Counted from the first letter of the stretch, positions 17,770 through 26,316 are shown. The stretch: 64,000 nt of DNA from Hyphomonadaceae bacterium (GCA_022844345.1 JALHLU010000002.1:475028-539027); one strand, 5' to 3'. The notes: generated from the sequence alone by a model not told the origin. Numbers and translations: made by a program.

Positions 17770-18348
17770 CTAGTTTCCGTAGATCTCGTCGTGATCCGCA
17801 ATGGCGGACTCGAGTGAAGTGAACCAGCTCAACGGTTCGGACTTCTTGGCATCGTCGGCCGTCAGCACCTCTAGGAAATATCGCGCCTGATCCCGTTCGT
17901 GCGTCCCATCAACGTACACGAAATCCACAGTGCAAACGCGATACTCCCCGGTCGAGATATTCTGCAGGCAGTTGTAGCGAACGGCGCTATTCTCAGACGA
18001 AACCCGCCACGCCTCTATTTTTCTGTACGTCGGCCCGGCAAGCTGTCTTGGCGTGTATGGGGCGCTACTCCATCGCAGCTGCGCCGCGTCGGCCTCTTCC
18101 GCGCCCATGTGACGAACAAATGCCTGCCGGAGCTTGTCCTTGGTGTCCTTCCAACCTTTGTATTCGGAGCGCGGGTTCATGCCATCGGCAAGAAAGACCC
18201 ACTCAACGAACTGGTCTGCGGTTACAGGCCCGCTTGCCGGGATGAAAAGATCAACATGGAGCGGTCGGTCATCCTTGATGCACCCGCAGAATCCCAAGCC
18301 GACGCAAATCTCGTGCATGAGAGCGTCGTAGGCAGCATTTGAGGTCAT
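17770..18348 (-). CDS. hypothetical protein (192 aa)
   Basis: I do not recognise this protein. It has no signal peptide or membrane helix, is rich in Trp, Tyr and Asp, and has an N-terminal segment LGFCGCIKDDRPLHVDLF that looks like a small globular domain. Its codons are less GC-biased than those of its neighbours. It stands alone between a convergent methyltransferase gene and divergent metG. The start at 18348 has GAGAGGG upstream, with spacing that is long but usable. The solitary setting and composition suggest an acquired gene; an immunity-type protein is one possibility, without direct support. Confidence 0.6.
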   Translation of the reverse strand: MTSNAAYDALMHEICVGLGFCGCIKDDRPLHVDLFIPASGPVTADQFVEWVFLADGMNPRSEYKGWKDTKDKLRQAFVRHMGAEEADAAQLRWSSAPYTPRQLAGPTYRKIEAWRVSSENSAVRYNCLQNISTGEYRVCTVDFVYVDGTHERDQARYFLEVLTADDAKKSEPLSWFTSLESAIADHDEIYGN

Positions 18349-18473
18349 TTGATTTCGACCCTCTCGGGGCCGGGATTGTTGAAAACACAATATGCCTGTT
18401 TATCGCGAAATCAGCGACGCTTCAATCTGCCTGAAGACTGGCCATCCGCCCCGCCCGACGCTACATCGCCTCC

Positions 18474-20198
18474 ATGGCGCGTATCCTCATCACCTCGGCC
18501 CTGCCGTATATCAACGGCGTCAAGCATCTCGGCAACCTGGCCGGGTCTATGCTGCCGGCAGATGTCTATGCCCGCTTCTGCCGGGCTGCGGGCCATGAAG
18601 TCCTTTTCATCTGCGCTACCGACGAACATGGAACCCCCGCCGAACTGGCCGCTATCGAGGCCGGACAGACCGCCGCCCAGTATTGCGACGAGCAGCACGA
18701 CATCCAGAAGCGCGTTGGCGCTGGCTTTTCCCTGTCGTTCGACTGGTTCGGCCGCTCGTCCAACCGCCCCAACCGCGAACTCACGCAACACTTTGCCGAC
18801 GTCCTCGAAGACAACGGTCTGATCGACGAGCGCACCTCGAAACAGGTCTACTCTGTCGACGACAAGCGCTTCCTGCCGGATCGCTATGTGGAAGGCACCT
18901 GCCCCAATTGCGGCTACGAGAAAGCCCGCGGCGACCAGTGCGACAATTGCGGAACGCTGCTCGACCCCATCCAGCTTATCAACCCATACTCATCCGTCTC
19001 CGGCTCGCGCAATGTCGAGATCCGCGACACGCGCCACCTCTATCTCCTGCAATCGAAGCTGCAGGATGATGTGCGCGCCTTCGTGGACGCCCGCGCCGCC
19101 GACTGGCCGAACCTCACCACGTCCATCGCCTACAAATGGCTCGACGAAGGCCTGATCGACCGCTCGATCACGCGCGATCTGTCATGGGGCGTGCCCGTCA
19201 CGCGCAATGGCGCGCCGCGCCCGGGCTTCGAGAACAAGGTGTTCTACGTCTGGTTCGACGCCCCGGTCGAATACATCGGCTCCACCGTCGAATGGGCCGA
19301 AGCGAATTCCGGAAACTGGGAACGCTGGTGGCGCACCGACAAGGGCGCGGACGACGTCACCTACGTCCAGTTCATGGGCAAGGACAACGTCGCCTTCCAC
19401 ACCGTCTCCTTCCCGGTCACGATCCTGGGTTCGAAAGAGCCGTGGAAGCTCGTCGACAAGCTGAAGGCCTTCAATTGGCTCAACTGGTATGGCGGCAAGT
19501 TCTCCACCAGCCAGAAACGCGGCGTCTTCATGGACCAGGCGCTGGAGCTTCTGCCCGGCGACTACTGGCGCTGGTATCTCACGGCCAACGCGCCTGAGAG
19601 CTCCGACACCGCCTTCACCTGGGAAGCCTTCAAGGCCTGCATCAATTCCGACCTCAACGACGTGCTGGGCAATTTCGTGAACCGCGTCACGAAATACGCC
19701 GCCGCGAAATTCGACGGCAAAGTTCCCGAGGGCGGCGAGCCCGGTGGGCACGAAGCGTGGATGGCCAACGAACTCGCCACGCGTCTGCCGCAACTCATCG
19801 CCCACTACGAAGCGATGGAATTCCGCAAGGCCGCCGCTGAAACCCGCGCCATCTGGGCCGCTGGCAACGAATACATCACCAAGGCCGCGCCGTGGACCGC
19901 CTACAAGACCAGCGTGGACCAGGCCGCCGTCGGCATCCGCACCGGCCTCAACCTCGTCGCGCTGTTCGGCATCATCGCCCAGCCGATCATCCCGGAGACG
20001 GCGAAGAAAATACTCGACGCGCTCGGCGTCCCCGAAGGCAATCGCAGTCTCGATCTGTCGAAAACCGGCGTCGCCGGCTATCCCGCCCTGCTCGACGCTC
20101 TGCCTCGTGGCATGGTGATCAACGTTCCACCGCAACTCTTCACCAAGATCGAGGACACGCAGGTGGCAGAGTGGACCGCGAAGTTTGGCGGCGGCTGA
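18474..20198 (+). CDS. metG: methionine--tRNA ligase
   Basis: A 574-residue class I aminoacyl-tRNA synthetase charging tRNA-Met. The HIGH-type motif is KHLGNLAGS near the N-terminus, a zinc knuckle follows (CPNCGYEK...CDNCG), and the KMSKS-equivalent loop is [11 protein letters not shown]. The anticodon-binding helices fill the C-terminal third. There is no C-terminal EMAP/tRBD domain, as in other short forms. The promoter must lie in the 125-bp gap shared with the divergent orphan gene. Downstream is a 472-bp stretch with no protein gene. Confidence 0.97.
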   Translation: MARILITSALPYINGVKHLGNLAGSMLPADVYARFCRAAGHEVLFICATDEHGTPAELAAIEAGQTAAQYCDEQHDIQKRVGAGFSLSFDWFGRSSNRPNRELTQHFADVLEDNGLIDERTSKQVYSVDDKRFLPDRYVEGTCPNCGYEKARGDQCDNCGTLLDPIQLINPYSSVSGSRNVEIRDTRHLYLLQSKLQDDVRAFVDARAADWPNLTTSIAYKWLDEGLIDRSITRDLSWGVPVTRNGAPRPGFENKVFYVWFDAPVEYIGSTVEWAEANSGNWERWWRTDKGADDVTYVQFMGKDNVAFHTVSFPVTILGSKEPWKLVDKLKAFNWLNWYGGKFSTSQKRGVFMDQALELLPGDYWRWYLTANAPESSDTAFTWEAFKACINSDLNDVLGNFVNRVTKYAAAKFDGKVPEGGEPGGHEAWMANELATRLPQLIAHYEAMEFRKAAAETRAIWAAGNEYITKAAPWTAYKTSVDQAAVGIRTGLNLVALFGIIAQPIIPETAKKILDALGVPEGNRSLDLSKTGVAGYPALLDALPRGMVINVPPQLFTKIEDTQVAEWTAKFGGG

Positions 20199-20340
20199 GT
20201 ATACTCGTCGCCTGCCCCACGTGACCGCCGTGGTTACCGCAAACCGGTCGAATGAAATGTGGCGGCTGAAGAATCTTCGCCAGCACTTTCAACGCCCTGG
20301 GCTGAAACCTGCTGTAGGACAGCCGCAATCAAATCTCACC

Positions 20341-20386
20341 CCCTCCGGAGTGGGCGCATAATGCTCCCATCGCTCCGCAAGGAGGG
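20341..20386. repeat. nested inverted repeat (hairpin) downstream of metG
   Basis: CCCTCC (20341-20346) pairs with GGAGGG (20381-20386). Inside it, GGAG pairs with CTCC, and GGG-C-GCAT with ATGC-T-CCC. The result is a 46-nt nested hairpin that starts 142 bp after the metG stop. There is no T-run, so it is either a factor-dependent terminator or a dispersed REP-like element. Confidence 0.5.
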
Positions 20387-20435
20387 CAGCCGATCACTGC
20401 CGGCGCGGGGCGATGCGAACCGGGAAACCTGTTCG

Positions 20436-20574
20436 CGGGGACGCGGGCGATCCGCTCTTCGGACTACGAACCACGGACTACGGACTAAACCTGCGGAGCC
20501 ATCCGCGTCCCCGGCCCTCCATCCTCTCGGACAGGCCAGAACGACAGCATCCCAGGCGGGTTTCATCCGGCCTG
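20436..20574. ncRNA. candidate structured RNA or structured leader between metG and the NMO-like gene
   Basis: In a 472-bp stretch without a protein gene, 11-base arms pair perfectly (20436-20446 with 20503-20513, core GGGGACGCGG/CCGCGTCCCC). They enclose TCCGC/GCGGA (20451-20455 with 20493-20497) and a loop holding three GGACTA copies (20461, 20475, 20482). A second stem, CAGGCC/GGCCTG, spans 20532-20574. The strand and identity are unknown: I could not match it to RNase P, SRP, tmRNA or 6S RNA. It could equally be the 5' leader of the gene starting at 20671. Confidence 0.3.
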
Positions 20575-20670
20575 ACGGCTGAGCTACGCCCTTCCGCAAC
20601 GGCAAATTGACCCCGCCCCCGCAGCACGCCAGCCTTCCGCGCAAGTGAACCCTACGCGTGGACACCCACC

Positions 20671-21813
20671 ATGAAATCACCGATCTGCGAGATGCTCGGC
20701 ATCGAGTTTCCGCTGCTCGCGTTCAGCCATTGCCGCGATGTGGTGGCGGCTGTCTCGCGCGCAGGCGGCATGGGGGTGTTCGGCGCGGTGAACCTGCCGC
20801 CCAATCGCCTGCGCGAGGAACTGACGTGGATCGACCAGCACTGCGGCGGCAAACCGTATGGCGTCGATCTCATCGTACCCAACAAGATCGAAGGCAAATC
20901 ATCGGAGTTCAGCCGCGACGCACTGCTTGCCGCCGTGCCGCAAGCTCACAAGGATTTCGCGGACGGCGTCCTCAAACAGCACGGCATCGACCCGGGCGAC
21001 CTTGATGAAGACCGCCAGCGCAGCGTCGGCTTCGCTCGCAACATGCGCGCAGACGGCGCCGCAAACTCCCTCGAAGTCGCCTTCGAGTTTCCCATCCGCC
21101 TCATCGCCAACGCCCTCGGCGTGCCGCCCGCGCTGATGCTCGAAATGGGCAAGCGCCACAATGTCCCTGTCGCCGCCCTCGTCGGCGCGAAGGAACACGC
21201 CGTCGCGCAGGTACAGGCCGGCGTAGATATTCTTGTCGTCGCAGGTGGCGAGGCCGGCGGCCATTGCGGCGAAGTCTCGACCCTCGTGCTGATCCCCGAA
21301 GTCCACCGCGCGCTAAAGGCCATGGGCGCCACAACGCCCATCCTCGCCGCCGGCGGCATCGTCACCGGCGAACAGATGGCCGCCGCCATGGCGATGGGCG
21401 CATCCGGCGCATGGTGCGGCTCGGTCTGGCTCACCACGGCAGAGGCGGAGACCAGCCCCACCATCAAGCAGAAGATGCTCGCCGCCTCCTCGCGCGACAC
21501 CGTCCGCTCCCGCTCGCGCACCGGCAAGCACTCGCGCCAGCTCCGCTCGCCATGGACCGACGCGTGGGAACAGAAGGACGCGCCAACGCCCCTGCCCATG
21601 CCGCTACAATCCTTCGTCTCCGAGCCCGCCCTGCGCCGCATCAACAAGCTGGCCGAGATCGGCCACGAAGGCGCCGGACAACTGGCGACCTACTGGGTCG
21701 GCCAGGGCGTGGGTCTGATGAACCAGGCGATGTCCTGCGCCCAGGTTGTCCAGCAATTCCGCGAGGACTTCCTGGATGCGCGGGAGCGGTTGATCGGATT
21801 GCTGGAAGAGTAG
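20671..21813 (+). CDS. nitronate monooxygenase / 2-nitropropane dioxygenase family flavoprotein
   Basis: A 380-residue TIM-barrel FMN protein. It opens with the usual LGIEFPLLAFSHCRDVVAAVSRAGGMGVFG strand-helix. Later come VDILVVAGGEAGGHCGEVST (phosphate-binding strand) and PILAAGGIVTGEQMAAAMAMGASGAWCGS, the standard FMN-binding end of the barrel. Family members oxidise alkyl nitronates or act as enoyl reductase-like flavoenzymes; the substrate here is not evident. The start at 20671 gives the conserved N-terminus. No operon partner lies close by. Confidence 0.85.
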   Translation: MKSPICEMLGIEFPLLAFSHCRDVVAAVSRAGGMGVFGAVNLPPNRLREELTWIDQHCGGKPYGVDLIVPNKIEGKSSEFSRDALLAAVPQAHKDFADGVLKQHGIDPGDLDEDRQRSVGFARNMRADGAANSLEVAFEFPIRLIANALGVPPALMLEMGKRHNVPVAALVGAKEHAVAQVQAGVDILVVAGGEAGGHCGEVSTLVLIPEVHRALKAMGATTPILAAGGIVTGEQMAAAMAMGASGAWCGSVWLTTAEAETSPTIKQKMLAASSRDTVRSRSRTGKHSRQLRSPWTDAWEQKDAPTPLPMPLQSFVSEPALRRINKLAEIGHEGAGQLATYWVGQGVGLMNQAMSCAQVVQQFREDFLDARERLIGLLEE

Positions 21814-21840
21814 TCTGGCACCCAACACTGCGAGCCCGCG

Positions 21841-21926
21841 CCTCGTCCTTCGACAGGCTCAGGATGAGGCGCTTTGCGGGCGCCGGCGCCTGTTAGGCCT
21901 CATGGTGAGCCTGTCGAACCACGAGG
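21841..21926. repeat. REP-like inverted repeat pair (CTTCGACAGGCTCA type)
   Basis: Two 29-bp arms (21841-21869 and 21898-21926) face each other around a GC-rich centre. They share the core TTCGACAGGCTCA and its complement, flanked by CCTC/GAGG ends. The arms differ at exactly two dinucleotides (CC versus GG on each side of the core), so they look like two subtypes of one dispersed element rather than copies of each other. Elements of this kind are common between genes in Alphaproteobacteria. Confidence 0.8.
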
Positions 21927-22020
21927 CCGTGCTCACCGCCGCTTCCCCCTTCCCCCAACCTCCCTTATAAGCCCGCCCATGGTCTGGCGTGCGTTGTGCC
22001 GCCCCCATGGGAACGACACG

Positions 22021-23655
22021 ATGCTTCGCATCCAGGAAATCAAGCTGCCGCTCGACCATCCCGAGCCCGCGCTGCGCCAGGCGACCCTCAAACGCCTCTC
22101 TATCCCGGACGCCGCCCTCACCTCATTCACCATCTTCAAACGCAGCTATGACGCGCGGAAAAAGTCCGCGATCCAGCTGATCTACATCGTCGACTGCGAG
22201 GTGAAGGACGAAGCCGCCGTCCTCAGGCGCCTCGCCAAAGACCGACACATCGGCCTGTCACCGGACCTCGGCTACACACCGCCCACCCGCGCTGCTGGGG
22301 GACAGCCGCGCCCCGTCGTCATCGGCATGGGCCCGTGCGGACTTTTTGCGGGGCTGATCCTCGCCGAGATGGGCTTCAACCCGATCATCCTCGAACGCGG
22401 CAAGATCGTTCGCGAGCGCACGGTCGACACGTTCAAGTTCTGGCGCAAGGGCGTCCTCAACTCCGAGTCCAACGCACAGTTCGGCGAGGGCGGCGCCGGC
22501 ACATTCTCGGACGGCAAACTCTATTCCCAGGTCCGCGATCCGCGTCATCTAGGCCGGAAGGTGCTGACCGAATTCGTCGAGGCCGGCGCGCCAGAGGAAA
22601 TCCTCTACGTCTCGAAACCCCATATCGGCACGTTCCGCCTTGTCTCCATGATCGAGCACATGCGCGGGAAAATCGAGCAGCTTGGCGGCGAGATCCGCTT
22701 CCAGCACCACGTCACCGACATCCTCACGCGTGAGCATCGCGGAGAGAAACACATCGCCGGCGTCGTGCTGGCGTCGGGTGAAACCATCGAGACCGACCGC
22801 GTCGTCATGGCCCTCGGCCACTCCGCCCGCGACACCGTCACCATGCTTCACCGGCGCGGCGTCTTCCTTGAGCCCAAGCCCTTCTCTATCGGCGTCCGCA
22901 TCGAACACCCGCAATCCATCATCGACTGCGCCCGCTTCGGAGAGAAGAACGCCGGCCACCCCGTTCTCGGCGCCGCCGACTACAAGCTCGCCCACCACGC
23001 CTCCAACGGCCGCAGTGTCTATTCCTTCTGCATGTGCCCGGGCGGAACGGTCGTGGCGGCGGCTTCAGAAGATGGGCGCCTCGTCACCAACGGCATGAGC
23101 CAGTATTCGCGGCATGAGCGCAACGCCAACGCGGGCATCGTCGTCGGCGTCTCGCCTGAGGACTTCCCCGGCGATCATCGAAGCGACCCGCTCGCGGGCA
23201 TCGCCTTCCAGCGTCATTGGGAGGAGCAGGCCTTCATCGCGGGCGGCTCCAACTGGCATGCACCCGCGCAACTCGTCGGCGATTTCCTCGCCAACCGCCC
23301 CTCCACCGCGCTCGGTTCAGTCATCCCCTCCTACAAGCCCGGCGTCATGCCGACCGACCTCACACGCTGCCTGCCCGAATATGCGACCACCGCGATGCGC
23401 GAGGCGCTGCAGGCCTTCGGCCGCCAGATCGATGGCTTCTCGATGGACGACGCGGTGATGACCGGCGTGGAAACACGCACATCCAGCCCCACACGCATGA
23501 CGCGCGGCGAGGACTTCCAGTCGTTGAATGTGAGGGGGCTTTATCCCGCCGGTGAAGGCGCGGGCTATGCTGGCGGAATTCTCTCCGCCGCCATTGATGG
23601 CATCAAGGTCGCGGAGGCGGTGGCGCTAGCCTCTGTTGGCCGAGCCGCCGCCTGA
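22021..23655 (+). CDS. FAD-dependent dehydrogenase, COG2509 type
   Basis: A 544-residue flavoprotein. An N-terminal region of about 95 residues (starting MLRIQEIKLPLDH) precedes the FAD-binding Rossmann loop VVIGMGPCGLFAGLILAEMG. A GEGGAGTFSDGKL loop follows, and the C-terminal FAD contact is GLYPAGEGAGYAGGI. This arrangement matches the uncharacterised COG2509 dehydrogenases. The physiological substrate is unknown. The start at 22021 is placed by the conserved N-terminus; the frame is open further upstream through the repeat element and is not coding there. The gene is monocistronic. Confidence 0.88.
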   Translation: MLRIQEIKLPLDHPEPALRQATLKRLSIPDAALTSFTIFKRSYDARKKSAIQLIYIVDCEVKDEAAVLRRLAKDRHIGLSPDLGYTPPTRAAGGQPRPVVIGMGPCGLFAGLILAEMGFNPIILERGKIVRERTVDTFKFWRKGVLNSESNAQFGEGGAGTFSDGKLYSQVRDPRHLGRKVLTEFVEAGAPEEILYVSKPHIGTFRLVSMIEHMRGKIEQLGGEIRFQHHVTDILTREHRGEKHIAGVVLASGETIETDRVVMALGHSARDTVTMLHRRGVFLEPKPFSIGVRIEHPQSIIDCARFGEKNAGHPVLGAADYKLAHHASNGRSVYSFCMCPGGTVVAAASEDGRLVTNGMSQYSRHERNANAGIVVGVSPEDFPGDHRSDPLAGIAFQRHWEEQAFIAGGSNWHAPAQLVGDFLANRPSTALGSVIPSYKPGVMPTDLTRCLPEYATTAMREALQAFGRQIDGFSMDDAVMTGVETRTSSPTRMTRGEDFQSLNVRGLYPAGEGAGYAGGILSAAIDGIKVAEAVALASVGRAAA

Positions 23656-23663
23656 TCACGAGC

Positions 23664-23960
23664 CTATTCCTCGTCGTGGCTGCGGTTGCGCAGCATGATG
23701 ACCGCCGCCACCACCGCGCCGACAGCAGCGCCGATCGCCAGGGTGCGCAGCGGATGCTCGCGCACTTCCTTGACCACAAATTTGGTCGCAACCTTGCCGC
23801 CATGCACCGCCTTGCTGGCCACGTCGCCCGCGATCTCGCTGGCGCCGTGCATTGCGCGCCTGGCCTTGTCAGTGAAGTCAGTCATGTTTTCCGCCACCTT
23901 GCCGGCCAGATCCTCGGCCGTATCATTGCCCTTGAACCCGTTTGTCCGCATCGTCGCCAT
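23664..23960 (-). CDS. DUF883-like membrane-anchored ribosome-associated-type protein
   Basis: A 98-residue protein of ElaB/YqjD (DUF883) architecture: an amphipathic, Lys/Ala-rich helix over about 60 residues, then VREHPLRTLAIGAAVGAVVAAVIMLR, a single C-terminal membrane helix preceded by the typical EHP-LRTL junction, and a short charged tail. E. coli relatives attach to the inner membrane and bind ribosomes in stationary phase. The start at 23960 has GGAGAAG upstream. It is convergent with the FAD dehydrogenase gene, 8 bp away. Confidence 0.8.
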   Translation of the reverse strand: MATMRTNGFKGNDTAEDLAGKVAENMTDFTDKARRAMHGASEIAGDVASKAVHGGKVATKFVVKEVREHPLRTLAIGAAVGAVVAAVIMLRNRSHDEE

Positions 23961-24060
23961 GCAACTTCTCCGCCGCGCGAAACACGCTTCGTATTGAACA
24001 CCATGCGAAGCGTTCGGTTCCCGCTGTATGCGGACGACTTGCGGAGGATAGACCGACGCC

Positions 24061-24513
24061 ATGTCCACTGCCCAGCAGCAACTCGAAGGGTTTCTGCAAA
24101 AGTACTCGCCCGACATGGAAAAACTCGGGCTATCGGCGATTGCGCACCTCAAAAAACGCCTGCCGGGTGCAATATGCATGGTTTACGACAACTATAACGC
24201 GCTTGCGGTGGGCTTCGGACCGCAGGCGAAGGCCTCCACCCTCCCTATCTCAATTGCCTTCTATCCGCGCTGGGCGGTCCTGTTTTTCATGTTCGGGGCG
24301 GCGCTTCCCGATCCGGATGGCCTGCTGGAGGGGAAGGGACCTAAGATCCGCTCCGTCCGCCTGACCGACGGCATGGCCACGCTGAAGTCCGACGCCATCG
24401 ACACGCTGATTGCCGCCGCGGTCCTCCAGTCCGGTTGGAAGCTGACGCCAAAGGCGAAGGGCGAACTTGTCATCCAGTCGATTTCGGCGAAACAGCGCCC
24501 GCGCAGGCCCTGA
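24061..24513 (+). CDS. DUF1801-like protein
   Basis: A 150-residue cytosolic protein. The segments LPGAICMVYDNYNALAVGFGP and ISIAFYPRWAVLFFMFGAALPDPDGLLEGKG resemble the YdhG/DUF1801 fold, in which a small alpha/beta domain is followed by a C-terminal helical part. No biochemical function is established for the family. The ATG at 24061 follows a GC-rich stretch (GGAGGATAGACCGACGCC) with GGAGGA at suitable distance. The gene stands alone, 100 bp after the divergent DUF883 start. Confidence 0.7.
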   Translation: MSTAQQQLEGFLQKYSPDMEKLGLSAIAHLKKRLPGAICMVYDNYNALAVGFGPQAKASTLPISIAFYPRWAVLFFMFGAALPDPDGLLEGKGPKIRSVRLTDGMATLKSDAIDTLIAAAVLQSGWKLTPKAKGELVIQSISAKQRPRRP

Positions 24514-24553
24514 CCGCCCCATTCCAAGACTCCTACCCGACCCCCTTGCCCTC

Positions 24554-24571
24554 AATAACCGTTCGGTTATT
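24554..24571. promoter_or_regulatory. perfect palindromic operator for the ArsR-type regulator
   Basis: AATAACCG-TT-CGGTTATT is a perfect 8-bp-arm dyad, 28 bp before the ArsR start codon. A further half-site, GGTTAT, lies at 24582-24587. ArsR/SmtB dimers bind short A/T-flanked dyads overlapping their own promoter, so autoregulation of the downstream three-gene operon is the natural reading. Confidence 0.7.
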
Positions 24572-24599
24572 ATAGCAGTATGGTTATGGACATGCAGCA

Positions 24600-24956
24600 A
24601 TGACTCCTGACGAGCGCCTCGACGCCACATTCGCCGCGCTCGCTGACCCAACGCGGCGCGCCATCCTCGCACGGCTTGCTCTGGGCGAAGCATCGGTGGC
24701 GGAACTCGCCCTGCCATTCAACATAAGCCAGCCCGCCATCTCGAAGCACCTCAAGGTGCTTGAGCGCGCCGGACTTATCTCGGCTGGGCAGGACGCCCAG
24801 CGCCGCCCGCGCAAGATCGAGGGTTTGCCGTTGGGCGAGGCCACGGCCTGGCTCGAGGGATACCGCCAGTTCTGGGAGCGCCGTTATGCTGCGCTCGACG
24901 GCCTGCTCGGCCAACTGCAGGCCAAGCCCCCGAAATCTCCCCGCAAGCGCCACTAG
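24600..24956 (+). CDS. ArsR/SmtB-family winged-helix transcriptional regulator
   Basis: A 118-residue regulator. The winged-helix core ALADPTRRAILARLALGEASVAELALPFNISQPAISKHLKVLERAGLI is typical of the ArsR subgroup that lies beside SRPBCC (AHSA1) proteins. There are no metal-binding Cys pairs, so it does not look like a metal sensor. It is the first gene of an operon with a VOC protein and an SRPBCC protein. A perfect dyad just upstream is the likely binding site. No ribosome site is obvious; other ATGs shortly upstream are out of frame. Confidence 0.92.
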   Translation: MTPDERLDATFAALADPTRRAILARLALGEASVAELALPFNISQPAISKHLKVLERAGLISAGQDAQRRPRKIEGLPLGEATAWLEGYRQFWERRYAALDGLLGQLQAKPPKSPRKRH

Positions 24957-24966
24957 GAGAACGCAG

Positions 24967-25410
24967 ATGGCGACCCTTCAGAAGATCGCTCCCTTCCTCT
25001 GGTTCGACGAGAAGATGGAAGAAGCCGTAAAATTCTATGTATCCATCCTTCCGGATTCCAGGATCACCACGCTCAACCCGATGACCGCACAGTTCGAACT
25101 TTGCGGCGTCACGTTCATGGCCCTCAATGGCGGACCGCAGTTCAAATTCACCGAGGCCGTCTCCCTCTTCGTGACGTGCAAGGACCAGGAAGAAGTCGAC
25201 AGCTACTGGAACGCCTTCCTCGCGAATGGCGGCTCGGCAAGCCAGTGCGGCTGGCTCAAGGACAAGTTTGGCCTCTCCTGGCAGATCATTCCCGAGGCGT
25301 TGGGCCGCTACATGAGCGACCCCGATCGCGAGAAGGCAGGCCGCGTCATGCAGGCCATGCTGCAGATGAAGAAGATCATCGTCGCGGAGCTCGACCGCGC
25401 CGCAGGTTGA
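24967..25410 (+). CDS. VOC-family (PhnB/glyoxalase-like) protein
   Basis: A 147-residue vicinal-oxygen-chelate protein of the PhnB / 3-demethylubiquinone methyltransferase-like subgroup. It begins IAPFLWFDEKMEEAVKFYVSILPDSRI, has FELCGVTFMALNGGPQFKFTEAVSLFV in the middle, and ends with GLSWQIIPEALGRYMSDPDREKAGRVMQAML. No catalytic function is established for this subgroup. It starts 10 bp after the ArsR gene with AGGAGA upstream, so it is in the same operon and probably under the same repressor. Confidence 0.88.
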   Translation: MATLQKIAPFLWFDEKMEEAVKFYVSILPDSRITTLNPMTAQFELCGVTFMALNGGPQFKFTEAVSLFVTCKDQEEVDSYWNAFLANGGSASQCGWLKDKFGLSWQIIPEALGRYMSDPDREKAGRVMQAMLQMKKIIVAELDRAAG

Positions 25411-25453
25411 ACCGCACAAGCACAGCAAACAGGAAAGCGATCAGGAGACAGGC

Positions 25454-25963
25454 ATGGCGAGGATGTTGGAGAAAGCGCAGGTGTCCCTGCCCAGCGATAC
25501 GCAGGTGCGCGTGATCCGCGATTTCAAGGCGCCGCGCGCGCTGGTCTGGCAGGCGCATACGGAACCGGAACTCATCAGGCGCTGGATGCTTGGGCCGCCC
25601 GGTTGGTCGATGCCGGTGTGTGAAATGGACGTGCGGCCCGGCGGAAAGTATCGCTGGCGCTGGCGCTCGGACGAGACGGGCGCCGAGTTCGGCTTCTTCG
25701 GCGACTTCCGCGAGGTCGATGCGCCCGCAAAGCTGGTCCACGCCGAACACTACGACCCCGGCGATGTCGGCGGCGCGATGGACGCCTCCCAGCCAACCAT
25801 CATCCAGACCCTGTTCACCGAGACGGCCGGCATAACCTCGCTCGAGATGATCATGACGTTTGCCAGCAAGGAGATCCGCGACGCGGCGGTGTCCACCGGC
25901 ATGACCGACGGGATGGAAATGGGCTACGAACGGTTGGAAAACCTCCTTTCCGGGCTCAACTGA
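25454..25963 (+). CDS. SRPBCC (AHSA1-like) domain protein
   Basis: A 169-residue START-like lipid/ligand-cavity protein. The opening VRVIRDFKAPRALVWQAHTEPELIRRWMLGPPGW and the RPGGKYRWRW strand are typical of the AHSA1/CalC group. Third gene of the ArsR operon, 43 bp after the VOC gene. Such ArsR-VOC-SRPBCC sets are widespread, but their ligand is unknown; binding of a hydrophobic small molecule or a stress role has been proposed. An imperfect GC hairpin follows the stop. Confidence 0.9.
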   Translation: MARMLEKAQVSLPSDTQVRVIRDFKAPRALVWQAHTEPELIRRWMLGPPGWSMPVCEMDVRPGGKYRWRWRSDETGAEFGFFGDFREVDAPAKLVHAEHYDPGDVGGAMDASQPTIIQTLFTETAGITSLEMIMTFASKEIRDAAVSTGMTDGMEMGYERLENLLSGLN

Positions 25964-25976
25964 TACAAATGGCCGC

Positions 25977-25995
25977 TCCCGGCCGCCGGCCGGGA
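25977..25995 (+). terminator. hairpin after the ArsR operon
   Basis: TCCCGGCC-GCC-GGCCGGGA forms a perfect 8-bp stem with a 3-nt loop, 14 bp after the SRPBCC stop. There is only a weak T-containing stretch further downstream, so termination may be factor-assisted. Confidence 0.45.
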
Positions 25996-26094
25996 ACGGT
26001 GCTTTGCTGTCGCAGGCAGTCGCGAATCCGTGGTAGGGGCCGGTCCAAACAACCGCGCCTCCCCAAGCGCCTACCCAGTCAGCGGAGCATCCCA

Positions 26095-26316
26095 ATGGCC
26101 AAGAAGCCGACGGCGCGCGTCGAATTCGCGTTCTTCAACGTCACCTATGAAGACGGCAGCCAGAGATCGAACCGCAAGGTTCCAGCAAGCGTGCTCGACG
26201 ATCCCTACAACAAGGACAAGGCAATCCGCGAGGCAATCGAGGCCCAGGACATGGCGATCTCGGAAAAGTCCGGTCTGCCGCCGCTGGCGATCAGGTCGAT
26301 CTCGCCTGTCAAGTAA
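26095..26316 (+). CDS. small conserved-looking hypothetical protein (73 aa)
   Basis: A 73-residue protein without signal or membrane helix. It begins MAKKPTARVEFAFFNVTYEDG and continues with a charged helix (DDPYNKDKAIREAIEAQDM). I do not recognise the family. The Met at 26095 is favoured because the upstream extension of the frame is Arg/Gly-rich and low-complexity. It lies alone, 131 bp after the SRPBCC gene and 88 bp before the MAPEG gene, and has codon usage typical of the window. Confidence 0.6.
   Translation: MAKKPTARVEFAFFNVTYEDGSQRSNRKVPASVLDDPYNKDKAIREAIEAQDMAISEKSGLPPLAIRSISPVK

Noticed and set aside
20436-20574. Assignment of the structured region to RNase P, SRP, tmRNA or 6S RNA
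   Set aside because: The diagnostic conserved cores of the first three families are absent, and I could not show a 6S-like central bubble; left as an unassigned candidate.
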